Shown here one piece after another: positions 18,649 through 26,241 of a stretch of 64,000 bases of DNA; within the stretch, counting starts at the first letter, position 1; each line of letters begins with the position of its first letter. The stretch lies in the NCBI RefSeq assembly GCF_008831265.1, contig NZ_VTTH01000003.1:310001-374000 (forward strand). Reading direction: 5' to 3'. The notes below the pieces were generated by a model. It saw only the letters and a program-made list of their open reading frames with translations. It had not been told where the DNA came from and did not search any database. The translations under genes were made by a program, and so were the position numbers. This DNA is from Lacisediminimonas profundi (lineage in GTDB: Bacteria; Pseudomonadota; Gammaproteobacteria; Burkholderiales; Burkholderiaceae_D).

Positions 18649-20379
18649 ATGTTCATCGACACGCGGCGCGTTGAGAGTGGCACACATGTGAAGGCTGCCG
18701 TCTGCATCATCGGCGGTGGCATCGCCGGCATCACGCTGGCACGGGAACTGGAGCGGGAAGGCGTGGACACGATCCTGCTCGAAAGCGGCGGGTTCGAGCC
18801 CGACGACCAGACCCGCGACCTGTATCGCGGCGATGACGTCGGCATTCCCTACACCTTTGCCGACGGTTGCCGCGGCAGGTTCTTCGGTGGCAGCAGCAAT
18901 TGCTGGGGCGGCTGGTGCCGGCCGCTCGATCCCTGGGATTTCGAGAAGCGAGCCTGGATACCTGACAGCGGGTGGCCATTCGGACTCGACACCCTGATGC
19001 CCTACTATAAACGCACGCATGAGCTGCTCAAGCTCGGCCCCTCCAACTTCGAGCCAGCATGGTGGGAAAAGGCGATCAACCGGCAGGATGTGCGCCGTTT
19101 CCCGTTTGTGACCGGCAAGGTGCGGGATACGATCTCGCAATTCAGTCCGCCGGCGCGCTTTGGCAAGCTGTACCGCGAGGATCTGCGGCGCGCGCGCAAT
19201 GTCACCGTCTACCTCTACGCCAACGCAGTCAATATCGCCACCGATGCGGGCGGGAAGCAGGTCACGCAAATCGACGTGGCAACCCTGACCGGACGAAAGA
19301 TCGCGGTGTCGGCCCAGCTGTATGTGCTGGCGACTGGGGGCATTGAAAATGCGCGCCTGCTGCTGGCCTCCAGCCAGGTGCAGAAAGACGGCCTCGGAAA
19401 CGACAACGACTTGGTCGGCCGCTATTTCATGGACCACCCCCGCCTGCAATCCGGATATGTGTATTTCAGCCGCGAGTGGTCGCGCAACAAGCTGTATGAC
19501 ATCAAGTATCACTACATGAACAGTGCAGTGTCGGCAGGCGGCACCCATATTGCTTCGCAGCTCGCGCTCAAGGAAGACGTGCTGCGCCAGGAGGGGCTGC
19601 TCAATGCCCGGGTGTGGTTCGCATCGATCTTCCCCGGCGAGGGCAGTGCCGGCGCCCAGGCCTTGTTCCGCTGCAAGCAGGCACTGCTGGCCAAGGAACA
19701 AGCCGGCTGGCGGCTGCGGGATGACCTGATGACGATGGCCGCGCACCCGGTCGATACCTTCGGCTACGGCTTCACTCGTCTGTTCCAGCCGCGTTACCTG
19801 ATTCGCGGCGTGCGCTTCCAGATCATTGTCGAGCCGGCACCCTGCCGTGACAGCCGCGTGACGCTTTCGCCCACCCGCACCGACAGCCTGGGGATGCGCC
19901 GCGTTTGCGTTGACTGGCGGCTGGCAGACCAGGTGCGCCGGACTTTCGACCGCACGCTGGCGCTGGTAAGCGATGAACTTCGGCGCAGCGGTGTGGCATC
20001 GGTCGAACTGGATCCACCGATCGAGGGTGGTACCTGGCCTTCCAGCTTCGAGAAGGAGGGCACCTGGCATCACATGGGAACGACCCGCATGCACGAGTCA
20101 CCGAAGTCCGGTGTGGTCGATGCCAACTGCAAGGTGCACGGGGTCAGCAATCTCTACATCGCCGGCAGCTCGGTGTTCCCGACCGCAGGCGCAAACTTTC
20201 CTACCATTACGATCGCCGCGCTGACGCTGCGCTTGAGCGAGCACCTGGCCATGCAACTGAAGCAACGCAGTGGATCATCGCAGGAACGGGCTGGATTGGA
20301 CGCGGAAGGAAACGGAATGCTGGCCGCAGCCAGGACAGTGTTCGGTGCGCCGGCGCTCCGTCGCGGCGCGCTCCGCTGA
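18649..20379 (+). CDS. GMC-family FAD-dependent oxidoreductase
   Basis: 576 residues; the ATG after GGGGAG is preferred to an upstream GTG. The FAD-binding motif AAVCIIGGGIAGITLARELE is near residues 16-35, FFGGSSNCWGGWCRPLDPWDF follows, and the C-terminal GMC signature HHMGTTRMHES begins near His474, followed by NLYIAGSSVFPTAGANFPTITIAALTLRL. The family oxidises alcohols and sugars. No signal peptide is present, so it should act in the cytoplasm, perhaps on a nucleotide sugar or lipid-linked intermediate. An FAD oxidoreductase inside an EPS operon, next to an acyltransferase, is unusual. A strong terminator follows. Confidence 0.93.
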   Translation: MFIDTRRVESGTHVKAAVCIIGGGIAGITLARELEREGVDTILLESGGFEPDDQTRDLYRGDDVGIPYTFADGCRGRFFGGSSNCWGGWCRPLDPWDFEKRAWIPDSGWPFGLDTLMPYYKRTHELLKLGPSNFEPAWWEKAINRQDVRRFPFVTGKVRDTISQFSPPARFGKLYREDLRRARNVTVYLYANAVNIATDAGGKQVTQIDVATLTGRKIAVSAQLYVLATGGIENARLLLASSQVQKDGLGNDNDLVGRYFMDHPRLQSGYVYFSREWSRNKLYDIKYHYMNSAVSAGGTHIASQLALKEDVLRQEGLLNARVWFASIFPGEGSAGAQALFRCKQALLAKEQAGWRLRDDLMTMAAHPVDTFGYGFTRLFQPRYLIRGVRFQIIVEPAPCRDSRVTLSPTRTDSLGMRRVCVDWRLADQVRRTFDRTLALVSDELRRSGVASVELDPPIEGGTWPSSFEKEGTWHHMGTTRMHESPKSGVVDANCKVHGVSNLYIAGSSVFPTAGANFPTITIAALTLRLSEHLAMQLKQRSGSSQERAGLDAEGNGMLAAARTVFGAPALRRGALR

Positions 20380-20446
20380 ACGCATGATGTGTGATCAGTA
20401 ACTGAAGTTCTCTGCTTGCCGGCCATCGCCGGGGCAGCAAAAAGAA

Positions 20447-20480
20447 GCGGGACGGGCAAACAGCCCGGCCCGCTTTTTTT
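20447..20480 (+). terminator. rho-independent terminator after the GMC oxidoreductase gene
   Basis: GCGGGACGGGC pairs with GCCCGGCCCGC (one internal mismatch pair) around loop AAACA, then seven T. It closes the acyltransferase-oxidoreductase unit and isolates the GH16 gene, which must have its own promoter. Confidence 0.88.
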
Positions 20481-20602
20481 ACGCCATCCATCTGCCCAAA
20501 AGGCGTGTTTGCATTCCTGTCATTTGTTGACATGCATGCCAGCCATCCAGGCTACGAAAAACGAAAAATCATTTTTCCTCATGGAACTATTTCGCTGAGG
20601 CA

Positions 20603-20644
20603 ATGCTCATAAGCATGACCTTTGCAAAGGTTGACCAATATCAA
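20603..20644 (+). promoter_or_regulatory. stacked palindromes before the first GH16 gene, including an EPS-type site
   Basis: Three adjoining inverted repeats are seen: ATGCT-CATA-AGCAT (20603-20616), the perfect 12-mer CCTTTGCAAAGG (20619-20630) and TTGACCAATATCAA (20631-20644), which resembles a Crp/Fnr-family box. The block GACCTTTRCA-N4-TTGA-N6-TCAA and its distance of 26 bases to the ATG are the same before the second GH16 gene. Confidence 0.5.
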
Positions 20645-20670
20645 CACAGCGAAATCGGAAGAGGAACCAG

Positions 20671-21786
20671 ATGTTCAATCAACACTACAAGCGGCCGACT
20701 TTGAGAGCCGTATCATCGGCCACCTTGGCAATGATGTTTCTGGCTTCGTGCGGTGGCGGCAGCAGCGGCACCGATGCAACGACTGACGCTGCGGCCACGA
20801 CGCTGGCCAGCAATGCCATCAGCGAGTCGAAAAAGGCATCGAAACAAGTCGTAGTCGCATCACCGACGACGGACACGACGACAACGACGACGACCACGCC
20901 AACGACGACGGACACGACGACAACGACGACGACCACGCCAACGACGACGACCACGCCAACAACGACGACCGCGCCAACGACGACGGACACGACGACAACG
21001 ACGACCGCGCCAACGACGACCACCACGACCTCGCCAACGACGACCACCACGACCTCGCCGACAACATCAACAACGGCGCCGGCTACCACTGCCCTGGCTC
21101 CGTACGGCCAAACGGCAACCGCCTACACGCTGACATTCTCCGATGAATTCGAGAATGGATTCAATGGCGGCGTGTGGAACGACCACATCTGGTATGAAGG
21201 TTCAAATGCCACCAAGAACTACACCGTGGAAAATGGCGCATTGAAAATCTGGCCGCAACGCGATGCCAGTGGCCAGTTTTTCAACCGTACCATCGATACG
21301 GACGGCAAGTATTACCAGACCTATGGCTATTTCGAGATCGAAGCCAAGCTCCCGATCGGCAAGGGCACCTGGCCGGCCTTCTGGCTGTTCAACCACATTG
21401 GCGATCGACGTCCTGAAATCGACATCATGGAAGCGTATGCAGGCGGCGGCCCGAACAGCGGCTGGTCCGATGCCAACTTGCACCCGACGGCTTACGCACC
21501 GACGATCTGGCTGGATGCATCGCGCCTTGGCGGCACCAAGACCATACAGACACCGGACCTGTCAGCCGCCTTCCACAAGTACGCGCTGAAGTGGGAGCCG
21601 AACAAGATGACCTTCTATTTCGATGGCAAGGAAGTGTATTCGGCCAACGTGTCGATGGGCGATCCGATGTACATCATGCTTGACCTCTGGTACGGCAGCG
21701 CCAGCGGGCAACCGGACAACACCACGCCGACCGGCAAGACGAATTCGTATGAAGTGAATTACGTGCGAGCCTGGAAGTTCAAATAA
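20671..21786 (+). CDS. GH16-family lipoprotein glycanase with long Thr-rich linker
   Basis: 371 residues. It has a lipoprotein signal with lipobox LASC (Cys27), a linker of almost pure Thr/Pro/Asp/Ala at about 66-139, and a GH16 jelly-roll domain from about 150. The catalytic EIDIME is intact (nucleophile Glu249, acid/base Glu254), in GKGTWPAFWLF...RRPEIDIMEAYAGGG. GH16 enzymes cut beta-1,3/1,4-glucans, galactans and related polymers. In EPS loci they often trim or release the locus's own polymer. Codons in the linker are ACG/ACA runs, prone to slippage. It has a paralogue directly downstream, and each gene has its own terminator. Confidence 0.95.
   Translation: MFNQHYKRPTLRAVSSATLAMMFLASCGGGSSGTDATTDAAATTLASNAISESKKASKQVVVASPTTDTTTTTTTTPTTTDTTTTTTTTPTTTTTPTTTTAPTTTDTTTTTTAPTTTTTTSPTTTTTTSPTTSTTAPATTALAPYGQTATAYTLTFSDEFENGFNGGVWNDHIWYEGSNATKNYTVENGALKIWPQRDASGQFFNRTIDTDGKYYQTYGYFEIEAKLPIGKGTWPAFWLFNHIGDRRPEIDIMEAYAGGGPNSGWSDANLHPTAYAPTIWLDASRLGGTKTIQTPDLSAAFHKYALKWEPNKMTFYFDGKEVYSANVSMGDPMYIMLDLWYGSASGQPDNTTPTGKTNSYEVNYVRAWKFK
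20866..21087 (+). repeat. Thr-codon (ACG/ACA) repeat coding the GH16 linker
   Basis: About 74 codons, mostly ACG and ACA with CCA/CCG, GAC and GCG insertions, give TTTTTTPTTTDT-like units. The paralogous gene lacks it, so it arose or expanded after duplication. Confidence 0.9.
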
Positions 21787-21826
21787 TCAACACCCCGGGT
21801 GGCGAGGCCGCCACCCGACCCTCCGG

Positions 21827-21853
21827 AGCGGCGCGTGAGCGCCGCTTTTTTTT
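21827..21853 (+). terminator. rho-independent terminator after first GH16 gene
   Basis: A perfect stem AGCGGCGC / GCGCCGCT with loop GTGA is followed by seven more T. A further stem GGGTGGCG / CGCCACCC lies just upstream at 21797-21816. Confidence 0.9.
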
Positions 21854-22002
21854 CGTGCACGGCACGGCTCCGGCACACGCGCAGCGATGGCTTGCCCCAA
21901 GCGACAACATTGTTGGCGGACCGCCATCCCTGGTGCTGCCCCATGCTGCCATCAGGCGTTGCAAACCCGCGACATCTTTGCAGAAATTGCTTGCCGATTT
22001 CC

Positions 22003-22043
22003 TCTGATTCTGGCGTGGCGAGGAAAAAAATCAGAATTTTTTT
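22003..22043 (+). terminator. second terminator-like hairpin between the GH16 genes
   Basis: TCTGATT pairs with AATCAGA across a 19-base loop, and a T-run follows. It is AT-rich compared with its surroundings. It may end an unannotated small transcript. Confidence 0.3.
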
Positions 22044-22259
22044 CCATGCGATTTTGCCAATGCCGGCGGCGCAATACTGATTCCGGCAAGCATTTCCGTA
22101 AGTCACTGATCGGTAAGGGAAAAGGTGGATGTGCATTGCCTGGTGCACATCGCTTTCGCCATTTTCGTCCTGCAAACACTGTTGATTTTCTGGCCAATCC
22201 CTTTCCCCGGATCCTTCTTCCCGGCCGGAACTAATACTTCGAGGCAAGCCTCAGAGCAG

Positions 22260-22287
22260 GACCTTTACATGATTTGAGCCTGCTCAA
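22260..22287 (+). promoter_or_regulatory. conserved leader block and EPS-type site before second GH16 gene
   Basis: GACCTTTACA then four bases then TTGAGCCTGCTCAA, an inverted repeat TTGAG-N4-CTCAA. Spacing to the ATG (26 bases) equals that of the paralogue, although most other leader bases differ. Confidence 0.45.
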
Positions 22288-22313
22288 TTCGCCAACGAAG
22301 AAAGAGAGAATCC

Positions 22314-23186
22314 ATGACGAATGCATCCATCACCCTGCGTACCCTCCGTGTTGCCACTGCAGCTGCCGTAGCCTCCGCTTTCCTCGCTGCCTGTGGCGGC
22401 GGCGGGGCGGGCGACACCTCGTCGACCCTGGCCGACAGCTCTGGCTACGTGGCCGGCGCCGGCAGCGCGATGCCAAGCAGCAGCACCAGCGCCGCTGGTC
22501 CCGCGGGTCAGAATGCGGCAAGCTACTCGCTGACGTTTTCCGAAGAATTCGACAGCGGCCTGAACGCCGGCGTGTGGAACGACAAGATCTGGTACGAGAG
22601 CGCACCGGGCACCAAGAACTATACGGTTGAAGATGGCCGCCTGAAGATCTGGCCGGAGCGCGATGCCAGCGGCAACTTCTTCAATCGCACCATCGACACC
22701 GATGGCAAGTATTACCAGACCTATGGCTACTTCGAGATCGAAGCCAAGCTGCCAGTCGGCAAAGGCACCTGGCCCGCATTCTGGCTGTTCAACCATATCG
22801 ACAATCGCCGTCCTGAAATCGACATCATGGAAGCGTATGCAGGTGGTGGCCCGAACAGCGGCTGGTCCGACGCCAATCTGCATCCGACCGCCTATGGCGC
22901 GACCATCTGGCTGGACCAGAGCGTGAACGGCGGCTTCAAGATGATCCAGACGCCGGACCTGTCCGCCGGCTTCCACAAGTACGGCCTGAAGTGGGAAGCC
23001 AACAAGCAGACCTTCTACTTCGACGGTCAGGAAGTGTTCTCGCAGAACGTGACGATGGGCGATCCGATGTACCTGATGCTGGACCTGTGGTACGGCAGCG
23101 CGAGCGGCCAGCCGGATGGCACCACGCCGACCGGCAAGGGCAATTCGTATGAGGTCAATTACGTGCGTGCCTGGCAGTTCAAATAA
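22314..23186 (+). CDS. GH16-family lipoprotein glycanase (paralogue)
   Basis: 290 residues: lipoprotein signal with lipobox LAAC (Cys27), a short Ser/Gly/Ala linker to about residue 68, then a GH16 domain with intact EIDIME (Glu168, Glu173). The catalytic domain is nearly identical to that of the preceding gene over long stretches (TIDTDGKYYQTYGYFEIEAK; WYGSASGQPD), so the two arose by tandem duplication. The main difference is the missing Thr-rich linker, which would hold the enzyme close to the outer membrane while the paralogue's linker could reach further. A strong terminator follows. Confidence 0.95.
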   Translation: MTNASITLRTLRVATAAAVASAFLAACGGGGAGDTSSTLADSSGYVAGAGSAMPSSSTSAAGPAGQNAASYSLTFSEEFDSGLNAGVWNDKIWYESAPGTKNYTVEDGRLKIWPERDASGNFFNRTIDTDGKYYQTYGYFEIEAKLPVGKGTWPAFWLFNHIDNRRPEIDIMEAYAGGGPNSGWSDANLHPTAYGATIWLDQSVNGGFKMIQTPDLSAGFHKYGLKWEANKQTFYFDGQEVFSQNVTMGDPMYLMLDLWYGSASGQPDGTTPTGKGNSYEVNYVRAWQFK

Positions 23187-23222
23187 AGCTGGGGCGTAAC
23201 AGGTAGGACAGGTAGGGGAGGG

Positions 23223-23254
23223 GAAGGCCGGTGCTGTATTGCCGGCCTTCTTTT
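23223..23254 (+). terminator. rho-independent terminator after second GH16 gene
   Basis: Stem GAAGGCCGG / CCGGCCTTC with a 10-base loop, followed by TTTT. It lies between convergent genes; its reverse face also has A/T-rich flanks. Confidence 0.8.
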
Positions 23255-23262
23255 ATTCATGG

Positions 23263-24966
23263 TCACGGATTCATTCTCCCGATCGTCGCGCCTCCTGCCC
23301 ACTTCCTTTGTCGCTCTCGTCCGATCTCCATATTCCCCTCTTGCTTCGAACGCGCATCCTGTCCCATCCGTGAGCGCCATGCCGACCAGCTCACCATGCC
23401 GGTCCCCTGCAGTTCGGCGAAATTCGCGCTCGGACCGACGTAGACGTTGTCCTCGAATTCGGCGAACTGCGCATTGGTTCGTCCGCCGCGTCCGCTCCAC
23501 AGGCGGAAGGTGGCCTCCTTCTTGCCAGTGATGAACAGGTTGCGCACGACTCGGTTACGTAGCACGTGGTCATTGCCGGTTTCATTGAAAAGAATGTGTT
23601 CGAAGCCGGAATCGGCGATCACGTTATCGGAGATCACATTATTGAAGCCGTTGTGAATCTCGATGCCGCCGGGATTGTTGACCAGCATGTTGCGCGAAAC
23701 GGTCACGCCGTTGGCGCTGTCATCGAGATACACCGCATAGGCGTAACGGCCAGCCAGGTTGCGCACTGTATTGCCTTCGATGCGCACTTCCAGCGGCTGC
23801 CGGTCCGGGGCGAAAGTGTAGATGCCGCCGCAATCCGACAGCACCAGGCAGGCGCCATCCACCAGGTTGTTGCTGACCGTCGCATTGCGGTGCACCCGGA
23901 TGCCGATATAGGACGAGTTCAGCACCTTGTTGTTGAACACCCTGGTGCCAGACGCCTGTTCGAACGCGATGCCTCCTTTCGAGCGCTTGGGCATGCCGAC
24001 CATGCCGGTGTTTTCGATGGTGGAATTGATCACGGCGACGTCGGTGATGCCGTAATACCCAAGGATGCCATTGCGCACCGAATTCACGATGCGTGCTCCA
24101 TCCACCAGCAGCCCTCGGCCGCCGGCAAAAATGCCGTCCTGCGCACTGTTGGCAATCTCGACATTGCGCACATGGAGGTTGCCCGAATCACCGGCGCTGA
24201 TGCCGGTCATGGCCGTATGCACCCGCACGTTTTCGATCGTGATATTGCGGGATTGATCGGCATCGATGCCATTCGCTTTCGGGCCGGCCCAGATCCGGCC
24301 TTCGGGCGACTGCCCGTCCGGTGGCCACACGAACAACCAGCCATCGTGGTATGCCCACTCGCCCGGCGAGTCCAGCATCCACAGCTTCCCTTCCACATAG
24401 AATTCGGTTTCAGGCTTGGGGTCGAAGGCATCGCCCACTTTGGGGCCGAGCACGATGGCGCCGTTATCGTACTCGCGTATTGCCCGGGTCTCTATCATCC
24501 ACTCCTCCGGACGATAGACCAGGGTCGCACCCGCCAGGTCATCGTTCGGCATGCTGGCCTGCACCCGCATTGGCCCGCTGCTGGTCCCCTTGGCCCACGG
24601 CTTGTTCGGGTAATGCGCGAGCGCAAGCGGCTTGTCATTCCACGTGACCTGCGCCGGCAGGAAAGCGATCGGCGCCACCCAGATGCTGCCGCGCTGGCGC
24701 GTCCAGCCGCGCACCTGCTGCGCCGGCGTGATGCTGGCCTTGCCGCAGTTGCCCTCGGTGCGGACGGTCACATTGGAACGCTGGTTCAGGTTCAGCGTGC
24801 CGAAATAGTGGCGCCCGCAATGCAGGGTGACCGTGCTGTTGTTGGCAACGGACTGCGGCAGGGGATGCATCTGGATCGCGGCGGTCTTGCGCGCAGCCGG
24901 TTCAGGCTGGGCAATGACAGAGGACACCGCCAGTGACAGGGCCAGCATGGCAAGAATATTCTTCAT
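23263..24966 (-). CDS. secreted right-handed parallel beta-helix protein, putative polysaccharide lyase/epimerase
   Basis: 567 residues from the ATG that gives signal peptide MKNILAMLALSLAVSSVIA; the upstream in-frame ATG is inside tandem repeats. The body has many PbH1-type rungs (NITIENVRVHTAMTGISAGDSGNLHVRN; NGILGYYGITDVAVINSTIENTGM; GIEIHNGFNNVISDNVIADSGF), the fold of AlgG-type epimerases, pectate/alginate lyases and glycosidases. No catalytic residues can be named. In an EPS locus, modification or cleavage of the polymer in the periplasm is the best inference. It faces the GH16 pair and has unusual 20-bp iterons just upstream. Confidence 0.85.
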   Translation of the reverse strand: MKNILAMLALSLAVSSVIAQPEPAARKTAAIQMHPLPQSVANNSTVTLHCGRHYFGTLNLNQRSNVTVRTEGNCGKASITPAQQVRGWTRQRGSIWVAPIAFLPAQVTWNDKPLALAHYPNKPWAKGTSSGPMRVQASMPNDDLAGATLVYRPEEWMIETRAIREYDNGAIVLGPKVGDAFDPKPETEFYVEGKLWMLDSPGEWAYHDGWLFVWPPDGQSPEGRIWAGPKANGIDADQSRNITIENVRVHTAMTGISAGDSGNLHVRNVEIANSAQDGIFAGGRGLLVDGARIVNSVRNGILGYYGITDVAVINSTIENTGMVGMPKRSKGGIAFEQASGTRVFNNKVLNSSYIGIRVHRNATVSNNLVDGACLVLSDCGGIYTFAPDRQPLEVRIEGNTVRNLAGRYAYAVYLDDSANGVTVSRNMLVNNPGGIEIHNGFNNVISDNVIADSGFEHILFNETGNDHVLRNRVVRNLFITGKKEATFRLWSGRGGRTNAQFAEFEDNVYVGPSANFAELQGTGMVSWSAWRSRMGQDARSKQEGNMEIGRERQRKWAGGATIGRMNP

Positions 24967-24980
24967 CGGAATTTCCACCC

Positions 24981-25060
24981 CAATCAAAAATTTGAAGCCC
25001 CAATCAAAAATTTGAAGCCCCAATCACAAATTTGAAGCCCCAATCACAAATTTGTAGCTT
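24981..25060 (-). repeat. four direct 20-bp iterons upstream of beta-helix gene
   Basis: Two identical copies of CAATCAAAAATTTGAAGCCC are followed by two variants (CAATCACAAATTTG...). Each holds a near-palindrome TCAAAAATTTGA or CAAATTTG. The array ends 14 bases before the ATG, so it spans the leader and promoter zone. The 20-bp period, about two helical turns, would put copies on one DNA face. Confidence 0.9.
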
Positions 25061-25256
25061 CGAAAAAAATTAGGAGTCAACGAGCGGTGGTGTACGGTCG
25101 GCGGCATTGAAGCGGGTTGGCTGATCCCGGTCAGAGGCGAACGTGTGGCAGTACCTGCCTCGCGAACGCCGCACTGGTTCGGCCCAGGCGTGCGCGTCTG
25201 GTTGGCGATCGGACCGGGCGTTAGCCAAATGGGTTTTGACCTGGTTTTCTTTGGTT

Positions 25257-25279
25257 CCTTTCTTTTGGCAAAAGAAAGG
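25257..25279. repeat. perfect 11-bp inverted repeat, probable dispersed intergenic element
   Basis: CCTTTCTTTTG and CAAAAGAAAGG flank a single G. Similar CTTTCTTTTGSCAAAAGAAAG elements recur in other betaproteobacterial genomes (from memory). Only one copy is seen in this window. Confidence 0.6.
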
Positions 25280-25464
25280 AACACACCCGCCGGGGTGTCT
25301 CCCGGCTTCACCGCGACAGACAACAAACCCAGCAGCAACAATCGCAAGCCACAGGTCTGAAAACAGGCGGCTTCCAACGTGGCGGCGACGTTGCGCTGAC
25401 CCCATCCCCACCCTCCCCTTGAAAGGGAGGGAGCATTCGTGGCGTGCGCGGTCTGCACGGTCAA

Positions 25465-26241
25465 TCAATTCCCCGCCCTGACCACCGCCCCATCTCTCCT
25501 CACCAGCAACTGCCACCCGATCCCCAACAAGAACAAGGTATTCGTCACCATATACCGCCTGAACAAGCGCCGCGGATCCGACATCAGGCGGAACAGCCAT
25601 TCCAGCCCGTTCCGCTGCGCCCACAAAGGCGCTCGCCGCACCGTCCCGGCGTGGTAGTCGAATGCCGCCCCGACCCCGATCATCACCGCATCGATCCGGC
25701 CACGGTGCCGAGCCATCCATTCTTCCTGCTTCGGGCAACCCAGCCCGACAAACACTACTTGCGCACCGGAGTGCCTGATCAGCGCGATCTCCTGTTCCTG
25801 TTCCTGCTCGCTCAATGGCCTGAACGGTGGCGCATGCATGCCGACCAGCCGCAATTGCGGAAACGCCTTGAGCGCCGCTTTCGCCAGGCGCTCCAGCGTC
25901 TGGTCGGTGGCGCCGAGAAAGAATACGGCCTGCTGCCGTTGCTCGGCGAGCGCCAGGTAGCGCCACATCAGGTCGGGGCCGTTGACCCTTTCCTGGCCGG
26001 CGCATCCCAGCCTGCGCAATGCCCATGCCACAGGGGCGCCGTCGGGCGTGCACATGTCGGCCTCTTCGATGATGCGCCGGTAGCGGCTGTCGCGCGTTGT
26101 GGTGACGACCGAATGCACGTTGCAGATGCACACATAGCGCGATTGCCTGCCATCGCTCCATCCGGCGATGCGGTTGAGCGCATCGTCCCAGCTCAGCGCA
26201 TCGATCGGCGCTGCCAGCACCAGCCTGCGCTCACGCTGCAT
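25465..26241 (-). CDS. WecB/TagA/CpsF-family glycosyltransferase
   Basis: 258 residues. The family features are YVCICNVHSVVTTTRD, CTPDGAPVAWALRRLG, VFFLGATDQTLERLAKA, VVFVGLGCPKQEEWMARHRG and the C-terminal GVGAAFDYHAGTVRRAPLWAQRNGLEWLFRLMSDPRRLFRRY. These are membrane-associated enzymes that add N-acetylmannosamine(uronic acid) or another sugar to a lipid-linked primer, early in repeat-unit assembly. The gene overlaps the end of the preceding glycosyltransferase by 11 bases, so they are one transcript. It is the last gene of this reverse operon segment. Confidence 0.95.
   Translation of the reverse strand: MQRERRLVLAAPIDALSWDDALNRIAGWSDGRQSRYVCICNVHSVVTTTRDSRYRRIIEEADMCTPDGAPVAWALRRLGCAGQERVNGPDLMWRYLALAEQRQQAVFFLGATDQTLERLAKAALKAFPQLRLVGMHAPPFRPLSEQEQEQEIALIRHSGAQVVFVGLGCPKQEEWMARHRGRIDAVMIGVGAAFDYHAGTVRRAPLWAQRNGLEWLFRLMSDPRRLFRRYMVTNTLFLLGIGWQLLVRRDGAVVRAGN

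Larger units (their letters stand above)
21787..22313 (+). other. 527-base intergenic region between the two GH16 genes
   Basis: No gene is evident. It holds the strong terminator at 21827-21853, a second terminator-like hairpin at 22003-22043, the palindrome GAGGC-AA-GCCTC at 22241-22252 and the conserved leader block before the second GH16 gene. Confidence 0.6.
24967..25464 (-). other. 498-base intergenic region upstream of the beta-helix gene
   Basis: No gene is supported. It contains the four 20-bp iterons (24981-25060), a perfect inverted repeat at 25257-25279 and a CCCATCCCCACCCTCCCCTTG-like C-rich stretch with GAAAGGGAGGG near 25398-25433. The last two resemble intergenic repeats scattered through many betaproteobacterial genomes. 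Confidence 0.55.

Noticed and set aside
18577-20094. 505-codon reverse open frame opposite the GMC oxidoreductase gene
   Set aside because: Shadow of the forward gene, no recognisable domain, and it runs across two EPS genes.
20685-21089. Reverse-strand open frame rich in valine opposite the GH16 linker
   Set aside because: It is the antisense of Thr codons (ACG/ACA read as CGT/TGT-type frames), with no start context or domain.
24981-25060. CRISPR-like direct repeats
   Set aside because: Units are 20 bp, directly abutting without spacers, only four copies, and no cas genes are present.
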